From positions 248,001 through 312,000 of the forward strand of contig NW_024470384.1 of NCBI RefSeq assembly GCF_900496995.4: a stretch of 64,000 bases of DNA. The letters are read 5' to 3'. The notes beneath the pieces are model-generated. The model had not been told where the DNA came from, ran no database searches, and saw only the letters and a program-made list of their open reading frames with translations. How positions within the stretch are numbered: position 1 is the first letter of the stretch; every line of letters begins with the position of its first letter. Origin of the DNA: Aquila chrysaetos chrysaetos (Eukaryota > Chordata > Aves > Accipitriformes > Accipitridae). The position numbers were made by a program, and so were the translations under genes. This document shows, piece by piece, positions 1 through 14,951 of the stretch.

Positions 1-3000
1 CGTCTCCACTTTCCTGCAGATTGCCGCCAGCCAGGTGGGTGCCCCTGGGTGGTGGGGTGCTCCCTGGGGTGGGTGGGGGGTCCTGGACACCAGGGTTTCC
101 CTCTGGGACAAGGGGTGCTGACCTGTCCTGTCCCCACCCCAGGCCGAGCACTACCGCACCAACCATATCATCATGACGATGGGCTCCGACTTCCACTATG
201 AGAACGCCAACCTGTGGTTCAAGAACATGGACAAGCTCATCGCTCACGTCAATGCCCGGGTGAGTGGGGTCTCCCCTGTGTATCCCTGCTGTCTGCTGTG
301 CCCCTGCCCCAGCCCGTCTCACACCCTCCCCTGCTTTTCCAGCAAGCCAACGGCAGCCGCGTCCACGTCCTTTATTCCACCCCGTCCTGCTATCTCTGGG
401 AGCTGCACCGGGCCAACCTCTCCTGGTGAGGCCAGGGGGGTGAGGGGGAACCCAAGTGTTCAGGTGGGACGGACAGACGGACGGATGCAGCCTGGCTTTC
501 CCACAGGTCCCTGAAAATGGACGACTTCTTCCCCTATGCAGATGGCCCCCACCAGTTCTGGACGGGCTATTTCACCAGCCGACCCGCCTTCAAGCGCTAC
601 GAGCGCCTCAGCAACAACTTCCTCCAGGTGGGACGGCGGCCTGTGTGCCGGGGTCCCCATCCTGGATGCCTGGGACCCCTGACCCTCTCCCTGACCCTCC
701 CTTCTTTCCCGGCAGATCTGCAGTCAGCTGGAGGCCTTGGCAGGGATGGCGGCACGGGACGGTCCCTATGGGCCTGGGGACAGCTCTGTGCTCCGTAAGT
801 GCTGGCATGGGGCCCCCGGGGACCCCTCTGGATCCGCCTGATGCCCCCTTGCCCCTCCGGCAGGTGAAGCTGTGGCCGTGGCCCAGCACCACGACGCTGT
901 GACCGGCACCGAGAAGCAGCACGTGGCTGACGACTACGCCAGGCAGCTGGCGGCGGGGTGGGAGAGCTGCCAGGTAGGGCCCTGCCGCCTGTTTTGGGGG
1001 GACAGATGGGGTTTGGGGGGTGCAGGGCCAGGGCCAGCAGTTGGGTGTGGACCAGCATCACGTCCATGGGCCACACTGGTATGTGGGCGGATGAACTGGT
1101 TTCTGCGGAGAACGGGAGCTGGTCACCGTCTTAGGGATGAGCCCCTGACCCTGACCAGCGTTTTGGGGACAAGCTGGGGTCTGGGGCGGCCAGAGCATGA
1201 GAGCTGGCGGCCACAGCTGGGGTGGGGGGGATAAGCCAGCGAGCACCCCTCGTTACGTCCCCTCGTTACCACCCGCGCCACGTGACCGTCCCCTGCTCTT
1301 GGCAGCTCCTGGTCGCCAATGCCCTGGCCAGCCTCAGCGGCAGCAAGGAGAACTTCGTCTTCTGCAATGCCCTCAACATCAGCGTCTGTCCCCTGACGGA
1401 GGCGGCCGGCTGCGTAAGCACCTCAACGGGGGTCTGGGGGGGCTGTGGGGTCCCGGCGGGGCTAACGCACCGCGTCCCTCTGTCCCCCAGTTCACCGTCA
1501 TCCTCTACAACCCCCTGGGCCGCCACGTGTCCTGGCCCATCCGGCTGCCAGTCAATGGGGCATCCTACGCGGTGACAGACCCCCAGGGCCAGCCCGTGCC
1601 CAGCGAGGTGAGCCCGGGCCAGCCGCCGCATCCCCCCTCGCCTGCCCACAGCCCTCCCTGACTCTCCCTGCCTGTCCCCAGGTCGTCCCCATCTCCAACT
1701 TCACCCGCCGGCTGCGGGGGGACGGGAGCAGTGCCACGCGGGAGCTCCTCTTCCAGGCCTCTGCACCCGCCCTGGGCTTCAGCACCTTCACGGTCTCCCG
1801 GATGAGCCGCGGGGACCCCCGTGTACCCCCTGCCCAGACGCCAGTGTTGTCACAGCCTCGGGAGATCCAGAATGAGGTATGGTCCCACTGCGAGGGATGC
1901 ATTCCCCCAACATGTGCTGGGCACTGGGTGGACGCAGTTTGGGGTCTTTCGCCACAGGGTCCCTGGGGCTGGAGCAGGTCCCTGGGCAGGGGAAAGCCCA
2001 TGGTGTTAAGTCCCCGGTGGAGTTGCACCTCTGTTAGCCCGGTTAAACCAGTCCTGGGGCGATGAGAGGAGCTGGGGGTGCGGGAGGGGACTGAGCGGGG
2101 ATGGGACAGATGCTCGACCTGCCGCTGTCCGGCCCCGCAGCACGTCCGGGTGCTCTTCGACCCCCTCACCGGGCACCTGAAGGAGATCCAGAACCTGGAC
2201 AAGAGCATCTCGCTGCCCGTCTTCCAGAGCTTCTACTGGTGAGCACTGGTGGAGCCCAGACACCTGGGTCCCTTGTGCGGGGCCTTCTTACACCTTTTGT
2301 CTTCCTCCTCCTCCTCCTCTCGTCCCAGGTACAACGCCAGCATTGGCAACGACGAGACCCCACAGGCCTCGGGCGCCTACATCTTCCGCCCCAACAGCTC
2401 CGAGCCTATCCCTGTCTCTGGCTCCAAGCAGGTCTCCACGTACCTCGTGAAGGTCTGTGGTGGGGACCGTGTCCCCGGGGGTGTCCTCGGGACCGAGGGT
2501 GTCCCCAGGGTGCTGAGCCTTGCCACGTCCCTTGCAGAACAGGCTGGTGCAGGAGGTCCACCAGAACTTCTCCTCGTGGTGCTCCCAGGTGGTGCGGCTC
2601 CACGCGGGGCAGCCTTATGTGGAGCTGGAATGGACCGTGGGGCCCATCCCCGTGGCGTGAGTTAGGGACTGGGGGTGAGTGGGGGTGTGCTTCTGAGGTG
2701 GGGCCCCCTCAAAGCCCACTGCTCACCCCCTGCCTCTCCCAGGGACGGCTGGGGCAAGGAGATCATTAGCCGCTTTGAGACGACGCTGCAGACAGATGCC
2801 CGCTTCTACACCGACTCCAATGGGCGGCAGATCCTGGAGCGCAGGTTGGGGCTGGCCCGCGTGCTTGCTGTGGCCCCCAGAGACCTCCGTCCCCCTCCCC
2901 ATAACCGGGCTTTGCCTCATCCCCAGGCGTGACTACCGTCCCACGTGGAACCTGAGCCAGACGGAGCCCGTGGCGGGGAATTACTACCCTGTTAACAGCC

Positions 3001-4225
3001 GCATCTTCATCAAGGTACCAGCTTTGGGACAGTAGCAGGCAAACGGGGCTGAGCCCGGGGCAGAGCTCATGACACGTGCGACCTTTCCCTCCCTGCCCAC
3101 AGGACAAGAAATTCCAGCTGACGGTGCTGACGGACCGCTCACAGGGCGGCAGCAGCATCTTCGACGGCTCCCTGGAACTCATGGTGAGGGGATGCAGCGT
3201 GGGCGGTCCCCGGGGTGGGGGGATGCGCCGGGACATAACCACCGTCCCCTCCAGGTCCATCGACGGCTCCTGTACGACGACAACCGGGGCGTGGGGGAGC
3301 CACTGGTCGAACTGGGAGCCAACAAGCAGGGGCTGGTGGTCCGCGGCCGCCACCTCGTCCTCCTCGACACGGTGGAGTCGGCGGCTGACCAGCACCGGCT
3401 CCTGGCCCAGGAGCTCTTCATGGCACCCTACACGGTGCTGGCGCCCGGCGGGGGCCCCTCCTACCGCCGCGGCCATGCCAGCCTGCAGCAGGTGAGGTGG
3501 GGAGGGGGCTGCCCAGGGAGGGGGGGGGGCAGCTGTCACGGTGCCCCCCCTCACCTTCTCCCCACAGTTCTCGGCGCTGCGACGGGAGCTGCCCCCCAAC
3601 GTCCACCTCCTGACGCTGGCACCCTGGGATGCCGGCACCCTCCTGCTGCGCCTGGAGCACCAGTTCGAGAGGGGCGAGAGTGCCAACGGCTCCCAGCCCA
3701 CCACCGTCGACCTCCTGGTAAGCTGCTGTGTGCCGGGGGGGGGCTAAGCCCGGTGCCAAACCTGGCCAAGGGCCGACCCTGTGGCCGGGCTCCCCCCACG
3801 GCTCAGCCTGCCCTAGGCTCGAGGGGCTCCCCATTCCGGGGGCTGCTCACTGGTCCCAGAGGTGATCCCTGCCGTGGGGACAAGTGCGGGGTGATCACTG
3901 ACGGGGTTTTCCCCCTCTCCCAGAACCTTTTCTCGGCTTTCACCATCACCTCAGTGCAGGAGATGAGCCTGGGAGCCGACCTGCCACTCGATGCCGTCTC
4001 CCGCCTGGTGTGGACCCCGACCACAGGTACTGGGGGGGGTTCCTGGGGGCCCTGGGGGAGCTGCCAGCCTCCCCTCACCCCTCCCCTCTTCTCCCAGGTC
4101 CAGCCCAGCCCCGGCCAGTCCCCAAGCTGGACCCAAGCCGGGTCACGCTGCAGCCCATGGAGATCAGAACCTTCCTGGCCACGGTGCAGTACAAGGTGCC
4201 TGGAGGTGGCCCAGCGGGACTGTGA
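1..4225 (+). CDS. MAN2B1: MAN2B1, lysosomal alpha-mannosidase (5'-truncated by window)
   Basis: Glycoside hydrolase family 38 enzyme that removes alpha-linked mannose from N-glycans in the lysosome. Exons seen: 1-34, 143-259, 343-425, 507-627, 716-794, 864-973, 1306-1413, 1491-1607, 1682-1876, 2141-2238, 2329-2452, 2538-2656, 2743-2844, 2927-3014, 3103-3183, 3255-3491, 3568-3717, 3924-4026, 4098-4225; all have GT-AG ends. They encode about 730 residues of a roughly 1,000-residue protein, so the signal peptide and the nucleophile aspartate lie upstream of the window. The stretch [20 protein letters not shown] (exon 864-973) carries the conserved metal-binding histidine region. Several N-glycosylation sequons (NLS, NIS, NFT, NSS, NFS) fit a lysosomal glycoprotein. 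[16 protein letters not shown] and [15 protein letters not shown] are typical of the C-terminal beta domains. Identification is very secure; some boundaries could be off by a base or two. Confidence 0.96.
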
Positions 4226-4280
4226 GCAGCCCCAGCTCGGCTGGGGGGGCTCTGCCCACCCCCCTGCCACCCCCAAGTGT

Positions 4281-4318
4281 ATTAAAAACCACGAGACTTT
4301 TCCCAGGCACGGTTTAAT
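4281..4318. other. Overlapping poly(A) signals of MAN2B1 (+) and TRMT1 (-)
   Basis: ATTAAA at 4281-4286 on the plus strand lies 55 bases after the MAN2B1 stop codon. ATTAAA at 4318-4313 on the minus strand lies about 18 bases after the TRMT1 stop. Cleavage 10-30 bases past each signal would make the two 3' ends overlap or abut. No other usable AATAAA-type signal is seen between the two stop codons. Confidence 0.75.
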
Positions 4319-4335
4319 TGGGGAGAGAGGCGGCA

Positions 4336-7300
4336 TCAGGGCTGGGGGGTGGCCGGGGCCCCCGCCTCGTGTGAGTAGCAGCACTGGGTGCCCAAGGAGC
4401 AGTTTCCCTGTGGGAGAGGAGATGGGTGAGGGGGCTGTGCCCTGCCCCAGGGTCAGACCCCCCCGCCTTGTTCCCAGACCCCCACCCACCTCCTTGAAGC
4501 GTTTGCAGGGGAAGTTTTTCAGGCTCATGCCATCATCTGTCCGCTCTGTCCGTTTGTTCTGGTGTCGCTTCCGCTTCTCCTGGAGGGAGGGAGAGATGCC
4601 GCCCCTGGGAGGGGGAGGCCATGAGCTGAGGGTCGGGGCATAAGGGTTGGAGAGATGTCCCCCCCCCGAAAAGGACAGAACGAGAGACCCTTCCCTCCTC
4701 CCCTTTTTTAGAGGATCCTTATTCTCCCTCCTGGTAAAAGGTGGGGGGAAACATTTTGGTCTTGCTTGTTTGAGAAGGGGCAAGAGTGGCTGCTGGAAGC
4801 CCAACGCCAAAAATCAGACACCCAAGAAGCCCACCCGCCCCTTACCCAGCCTTGGCCCTGGCTTTGGGACCCCAAAAGGCTTCAGGGTTTTCCGGGAACC
4901 GCTTCAAGCCCCGTTTTCTGGAGCTGGGGTTGGCATCGTCACGGAGGGTGAAGGAAGCCTGGAGCCTAGGGGAAAAGGGGGGTCAGGGCCCTTTGGGGGG
5001 TCAGCAGGGCCCCCCTATCCCCTGGGCTAGTTGCAGGGGGCTGCTGTGGGGTCGTACGTGGGCTCCACGGAGAGGATGCGGGAAGCCGGGCTGGTCTCAG
5101 CAAGCCGCTCACGCTTCACCGGGTGGATTTTGGCCTGGGGGAGACAAGGTGGGGGTGTTCAGCTCAGCCCCTGGGGTGGGGGGCCTGGGGGAGGGTTCCT
5201 GAGCCCCCTCCTCACCCAGCAGCGCATGATGTCCCAGAGCACGGCGGGCGGTGCATCCGTCTTTACGGCATTCTTGCAGGCATGGGAGAGCGACACGCGG
5301 TAGCCGGCGTGCAGGAGGGCGGACCTGGGGTGCAGCCGCTCAGGGATGGGGTGTGCAGGGACAGAGGGGGGGACAGGATTCACAGGGTTTGAGGCAGAGG
5401 AAGGGATGTTTGGGGTACCCAGGCAGGAGGGGCAGGGGACTTAGGGTGCCCCTGGTGCTGTGGGGGGTTTGGGGTACCCCAGCCCTGATGGTTTGGGGTG
5501 CCCCTACCTGAACTGTAGCAGGGAGGGGGTGTTGCAGTGGATGGTGCTGCTGAGGCTGTCGAGGGTGTAGTAGAGGGGGACATCGCCCAGCTCCTGCCCT
5601 CGGCATACGGGGAGCAGCAGAGTCAGAGTCAGCGCAAGCCCAAACTTCAGGGGGGCTCGATCCAGCCTTGAGCTCAGGATGCCAGAGCTCTCCCTGGGGC
5701 TCGTCCCCTCCCTGTCCCCGTCCCTGTACCTCAGTGACGACGCTGAGCATCCCCTGCATCCGCTCCTCCGTCTGGAAGCGCCCAGGGCTGCTCTGCAGCG
5801 CTGACAGCACCCGCTCCACGAAGGCTGGGTCGTGCAGGGGCTCAGCCCACATGGGGCCACCCAGCTGGGGGGACACACAAGGGGGGGGGGGGCGGGTCAG
5901 TGCTTGGCAGGGGCACAGAGGGGATGGGGGACAGGGGGACGTGCACCCACCTGGTGCCGCTGCTGGCAGAACTCACAGGTGGGACCCACAGGCGGCCCTG
6001 TGGCTGCCCCGTACTTGAAGCTGGAAGAGGAAAGCCAAGGGGTGAGCAGCCCCCTGCTGTCACAGGGCCCCCCCCACCACCATAGAGCCCCGCCGTACCC
6101 GGTGCCGTGGCTCGTGACTTTGCCCAGGCGCTGGAGGTGGTGAGTGCCGCAGCCCACGCAGTGATAGACCAGGGCCTGCTTGCTGCCAGGACAAGGTGGG
6201 GGTCAGGGGCAGCAGGAGGGTGCAGGACCCCCCCCCCATGGCTCCCCGTGTGTCCCCTCCTCACCTGGCCGAGGCCTTCACCTTCGCCTGCCCCGTGAAG
6301 ACCCGCACGAAGACACGGATGTAGAAGTCAGCGCTGATGGAGAGCAGCGGCACAATGAAGCGCTGGTAGCAGTTGGCGCGGCTGTCCAGGCTGTGCAGGA
6401 TGATGCGGAGGGCCTGGGGGGGGGGGAAACACGGGATGGTACTGAACCGCTGCCCCCCCAGCTGCTGGCAAGAGCATGGTGGTCTCGGGGACCCCCTGAG
6501 CACTCACCATCTCGTGGCAGAACTTGCCCTTGAGGGACATGGCCCCGTATTTGCTGTAACATGTCTCGGCGCTGTTCCCCGCCATCACACCCATGTCTGT
6601 GCAGGTGACGCAGAGCAGCCCTGACCGGGGTGGGGGGGTGTCAGGGGTGCTGCCAGGAGGACCCAGCTGTCAGGGATGCCCCCCCGGCCCCTCCCCGGCT
6701 GCTGCTGCTCACCTCCTTCACTCACAGCTTGCACGGCGGCATCCAGGAAGGGCGCGGGGCTGCCATAGGGGTCCAGGTCAATCACGTCGAACGGTTCCCT
6801 GTCTGCCTTGCACTGGTACATCAGCATCCTGGTGGGGGGAGAAGGGGAGTCCTGGAGCAATTGGGACCCCAGTCAGCCTCCTCAGGTTCCCAGACCCCCC
6901 CTGACCCTCAGGAACCTCCACAGAAACCAATGCCTCTGCCCAGCACGTGCTGGGAGGGACTGGTGGGGTCCCCACAAACCAGCCCCCACCTTGAGGCTGT
7001 GTCCCCTGGGGCAGGGGGACAGGATGACCTGTCTAACCACCCCCCGTGGGGACGCTGGGACCAGTCTTGGGCCCCCCAGTACAGGAGGAAAACCCCAGCA
7101 AGACCACTGAGGCAGTCAGGGCTGCACGCAGGGTATCCGGAGGTTGGTGGGGGGTGAACCGCAGCATCCCGCTCCCCGGTGGGCTTCGGGGTGGGCTGCT
7201 GGGGTGCAGTAAAAAGGAGGGGGTACCTGGCATCAGCCATGCGGGGGGCCACCAGGTCCCCCACCCCGTTGAAGGCCACGTTGCGGTTCATCAGCTCCAC

Positions 7301-8223
7301 AGCCCGGGCCGAGAAGTCGTTGGCCACCACGGCCCGCAGCCCCGGCACCTCCTTGGCGAAGCGGATGGAGCGAAGCCCCGAGGCCGCCAGCGCCTCCAGG
7401 ACCCGCAGCCCTCCCTGCGGGGAGAGGGTGCTGCCGACAGGGGCTCGGGGGGGGGCAGAGACCCTGACCGGGGACAGAGGGGGCATGGCAGCCCCCGCTC
7501 CCTGCAGCTCCCCCGCCAGCACCTCGCACACTTCTCCTGGCTTCGCGGTCCGCGGGGCCTCGGGGCCGTTGGGTGCCGGCGTGGTGTCACCATCCCCATT
7601 GTCGTTCTCTGGCGGTTGAGGGCTGCCCATGTCTGTCTTCTCCTCCCCAGGGAGGATGACTGGAAAAGAGAGGGGGGGCCAGTGGCAGAGCAGAGTCCAG
7701 GGGACGGGAAGCCCAGGGGACAGGGACCCCGGGATGGTACCTACCCTGGATCCCCTTCGGCTGCAGCTGGAGCCGAGCAAACTCCGTCAGGACAGCACAG
7801 CTGCAGGGGGGACGCGGCGTCAGGGACCCTGCTGGGGGGGGGGGGGGATGATCCCAAGCCCCCCATGGTCCCCCTGGGGCAGGCCAGAGGCCCCAGGACA
7901 CGCCAGAGCCCCCCACAATCCTCCCTGGAGCCCCCGGAGACCCCCGGGACAACCTTATGCCCCCTCCCTGCCCATCCTGGAATACCCCAGAGCCCCCCAT
8001 GACCCCGCTAGGACAACCCCGAGCCTCCCCCCACCCCGATGCTCCCGGGCCCCCCCGCTCACGTCAGGTCGCGGTTGAAGCCCTGCACGGGGTTGTAGAA
8101 GACCTCGTTGGCGCTGGGGAAGAGGATGGTGGCTCGACCCTCGGAGATCAGCGTCTCGCCGGCCCCGGTGGGGTCGCCCGCACCCGGGGGGGGCACGGAG
8201 CCGTTGGGGGAGCCCCCGTCCAT
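4336..8223 (-). CDS. TRMT1: TRMT1, tRNA (guanine26-N2)-dimethyltransferase
   Basis: SAM-dependent enzyme that makes m2,2G at position 26 of nuclear and mitochondrial tRNAs. Coding exons in transcript order: 8223-8063, 7800-7745, 7659-7523, 7414-7227, 6828-6713, 6620-6508, 6413-6265, 6182-6099, 6020-5951, 5864-5730, 5593-5508, 5324-5216, 5134-5058, 4965-4846, 4579-4490, 4407-4336. Visible family marks: [13 protein letters not shown] near the N terminus, the SAM-binding stretch [17 protein letters not shown], the motif [15 protein letters not shown], paired cysteines (CVGCG, CEFC) of a zinc site, and a C-terminal CCCH finger (CKRFKE...CCYSH). The start MDGG at 8223 has a good Kozak context. All junctions close in phase except 4846 to 4579, where two bases are left over, so a short unseen exon or an error may lie there. 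The donor after 7523 is GTGCTG, which is unusual. Confidence 0.95.
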
Positions 8224-8281
8224 GGCAGGGGGATGGCGGGGGCGGGCCGAGGTGACTCTGCGAAGCGTGCTGAAGGCGGCC

Positions 8282-8800
8282 GCTGTGTTGGGGGCGGAGG
8301 GGGGCGGGGTTAATGCCGCACCGGAGCGGCCCTGGGAGAGATGGGGCGGGAAATGGGGGGGGGGAAGCCCCCGCAAGCGGGAGCAAGAGGCGGGGAATGC
8401 GGGAGGGGAGGAGCCCCCCCCCGCCGGGGGAAGGGGGGGGCAGCGGGGCTGAGGCGGGGGAGGGGAACACGGAGCCCCCGGAGGGGCCGGGGCGGGGTCA
8501 GACACCCCCCCCCCCAAGACGGGACCGAGGGGGGATACAGCCCCCCCCCCCCCAACACGTGGCACGGGACAAGGCCGGGCGCCCCTAAGCCCTGCACGCG
8601 CCCCGCCAGACCCCGCCTCCTCCGTGTCACGGCCCTTCGCGCCCCGCCCCCGGATGACACCCCCGCCCCGCCGGTAACACCGCCCCCCTCCCGCTCACCC
8701 GCCCGCGCCGCCCCGCGCATCCTCCGCGCCGCCCCTCACATGGACGCCGCCATGTTGCGGCGGGCGGGACGCGCTCACGTGATCTGCAGCGGACGGCGCC
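8282..8800 (-). promoter_or_regulatory. TRMT1 5' exon and promoter side of the divergent CpG island
   Basis: The first coding exon begins at an acceptor next to 8282. A likely noncoding first exon lies near 8745-8790 and ends in a GTGAGG donor. It contains AACATGGCGGC, a YY1-type element that is also an ATG. Splicing that ATG to the next exon gives a frame that is not TRMT1, so translation more likely starts at 8223 or at an unseen alternative exon carrying a mitochondrial leader. A CACGTG E-box lies at 8776-8781. Exact start sites cannot be read from sequence. Confidence 0.5.
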
Positions 8801-9257
8801 CCGCGAGGGCCATAAAGGCTCCGCCCGCCCCGAAACGCGGCCGGGAAACCTGATCCCGCGGAGGGGCGGGGGCGGGGGGCGCGGATCCCAGGAGAGAGGG
8901 ACCCCGGGCAGATCCCGAGGGGATCCACCGGGGGGGGAGGCTCAGCTGATCCCGCGGGGGGGACAGGGATACCCGTGTCTCTGCGTGTCCCCGTGTCCCC
9001 CCCTCCCCGCCGTGTCCCCAAGGGGAGGGGGGGCAGCGCGCTGGGAGGGGGGGGGCGGGGGGCCGCCGCTCGGCGCTCGGCTTGCTGTGCCTGCGGCGGG
9101 TGCGCTTGCGCGGGAGGCGCGCCGGGCGGTGCGGCGTTCGGCTGATCGCGCCTGCCGCACAATGAATGGCCGCTGAGCGCGGCGGGGACGGGGACGGGCA
9201 CCGGCAGCGGCACCGGGAGCGGCCGGAGCCGCAGCGCAGCCCCCCCCCTGGCCTCCG
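8800..9257 (+). promoter_or_regulatory. NACC1 promoter and noncoding first exon (CpG island)
   Basis: A very CpG-rich stretch sits between the divergent TRMT1 and NACC1 genes. A noncoding first exon for NACC1 is inferred to end at 9257, where CTCCG is followed by a GTAAGG donor; its start probably lies around 9130-9180. No TATA box is seen, as usual for CpG-island promoters. Confidence 0.5.
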
Positions 9258-11053
9258 GTAAGGCGGGGATACACCCCCCCCCCGGGCCCCGCCACCGCCC
9301 CGCCTCCCGCCCCCTCGGGCCTGCCCTCCTCCTCCTCCCCCCCCCAGGCCTCGCCACCCCCCCCCCCGTTTCTCCCCCCCCGATTTCTCCGGGCCTGCGG
9401 CACTTTCCCGTCCCCCGGGTTGGGGGATCCCCCCACGCCCCCCACCGTTGCCGAGGGAATGCGGTCGTGTCTCCCCCCGCCGCAGTACTGGGGGTTCCCC
9501 GTCCCCCCCCGTGTTTTGGGGTCCTCCCGCTCCCCCCTCGGGACTGGGGTATTTACCGATCCCCCCCCCCCCCGCCCGAAATTTGGGTCCTCCCCCTTGT
9601 CTCCTCCAGGCTGCGGGATCCCACCGTTGCCACCTGCGAGGGCTCGTGTGTCGTCCCCCCCCCAAGGACTGGGGGTCCTCTCTGTCCCCAGTTCTAGGAG
9701 TGGAGGGTCCCCCCTGTTCCTCCCCCACGAGATGGGGAAAACTCGTTCTCCCTGGAATGGGGATCTCTCTCTGCCCCCCCCGAGTATTGTGGACCCCCCC
9801 CCCCTCCAGGAATAGTATCCTGTCAAGCCCCCGCTTAAACTGCGGTTTGCCCTCCCCCAGCCACCCCCAAATACTGGGGAACCCCTTGTCCTCCCCAGGC
9901 TGGGGGATCCCTCTGACCCCTCACCACCCCCCAGGGGTGGGGGGTGCCCCAGATTTACCAAGCCTGCCCCCACCCCAGGCTGGGACCTTGCTAGGCCTGG
10001 AACCCCTTGGCCTGAGGACCCCCATGTCCCCAGGCTTGGAGACACCTGAGAGTCCCCAAGGCCAAGGCAGGGATCCCCCCCCCCCCAGGCAGGGACATCC
10101 CCCCCTCAGGCAGGGACCACCCCCACACCACCCCAAAAGGGGAAACCACCACTTTGCTGCTCTTTCACCCACCCTGTGTCCGTGTGTCCATCTGGCCTCA
10201 CCATCCCCCTCTCCCAGCCGGGGTCCCCCTTCAGGGGGTCTCAGGACCCCCCAGGACACCCCCAACTCTTCGAGCACCCCCACCCCTTAATATCCCATTT
10301 GGAGGGATTTTTCAGCTCCTCCTGAGCCAGGGTGGGGGGTTGTTCTTGGGGCTCTGGGGCAGCCCCAGACTAGGGGGCTGATGGGAAGGAGGATCTGGGG
10401 TTCCCCCCCCCCACCGGGTGGGTGCCCAGGTGAGCTCTGCTGGGGGGGATGCTGGACCCCTGTGGGGCCATGTCAAACTCCTGTGCCTGATCTGTTCCTC
10501 ATCCCTCCTCTGTGTCCGTCCCGGTCCCCCCGTGTCCTGCCCCCCTTCTCTGTCCCCACCCTCCTCCCGTCTCTCGCTGTCTGTCTGTCCCCATCTCCCT
10601 GCTCTGCTCCCCATCACTGCTGTGTCCCCCCATGTCCCTGCTCCAATCCACATGTCCCTTGTGCTCCTACACTGCTCCCTGGGTCCCTGTTCCTTCATGT
10701 CCCCCATGTCTGCCCCCCTTCCTGCTCTACCTGTGTCCATGTCCCCATGTCTGCCCCCATTCCTTCTGTACCTGTATCCATGTTCCCCGTGTTCCTCCCT
10801 GTCTCCCACGTCTGCCCCGGTCCCTTTTTCCCTGTCCCCACATGTCCCCCATGTCTACCCCATGCCCTGTGCTGCTGTTCCCACATGCACCCCATATCTG
10901 CCTCGCTCCTTATGTATCCGCATCCATGGTCCCTGTGTCCCCCATGTCCCTACATGTCCCCCATGCCTTCCCCACTCCCTGTGTCCCTCTCCCCGCGTGT
11001 CCATCCTGCTCCCTGGGCCCCCATCCCCCGTGTCCCCCTCCCCGTCCCCGCAG
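9258..11053 (+). other. NACC1 intron 1, with a pyrimidine-rich tandem repeat
   Basis: No gene is seen here. The sequence is C-rich. From about 10500 to 11040 a degenerate tandem repeat of CCCATGTCTGCCCC-like units runs up to the acceptor at 11053. Long open frames on both strands in this stretch come from repeat composition. Confidence 0.7.
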
Positions 11054-11072
11054 GCCCCCGTCGGCTGCCGCG

Positions 11073-14951
<3,879 letters not shown>

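Noticed and set aside
3069-4643. A 524-codon plus-strand open frame
   Set aside because: It runs through MAN2B1 introns and exons in the wrong frame and over the TRMT1 3' end; a G/C composition effect.
8740-8757. ATG in the TRMT1 first exon as the start codon
   Set aside because: Splicing from its GTGAGG donor gives a frame that does not match TRMT1; more likely a YY1 element or an upstream ATG.
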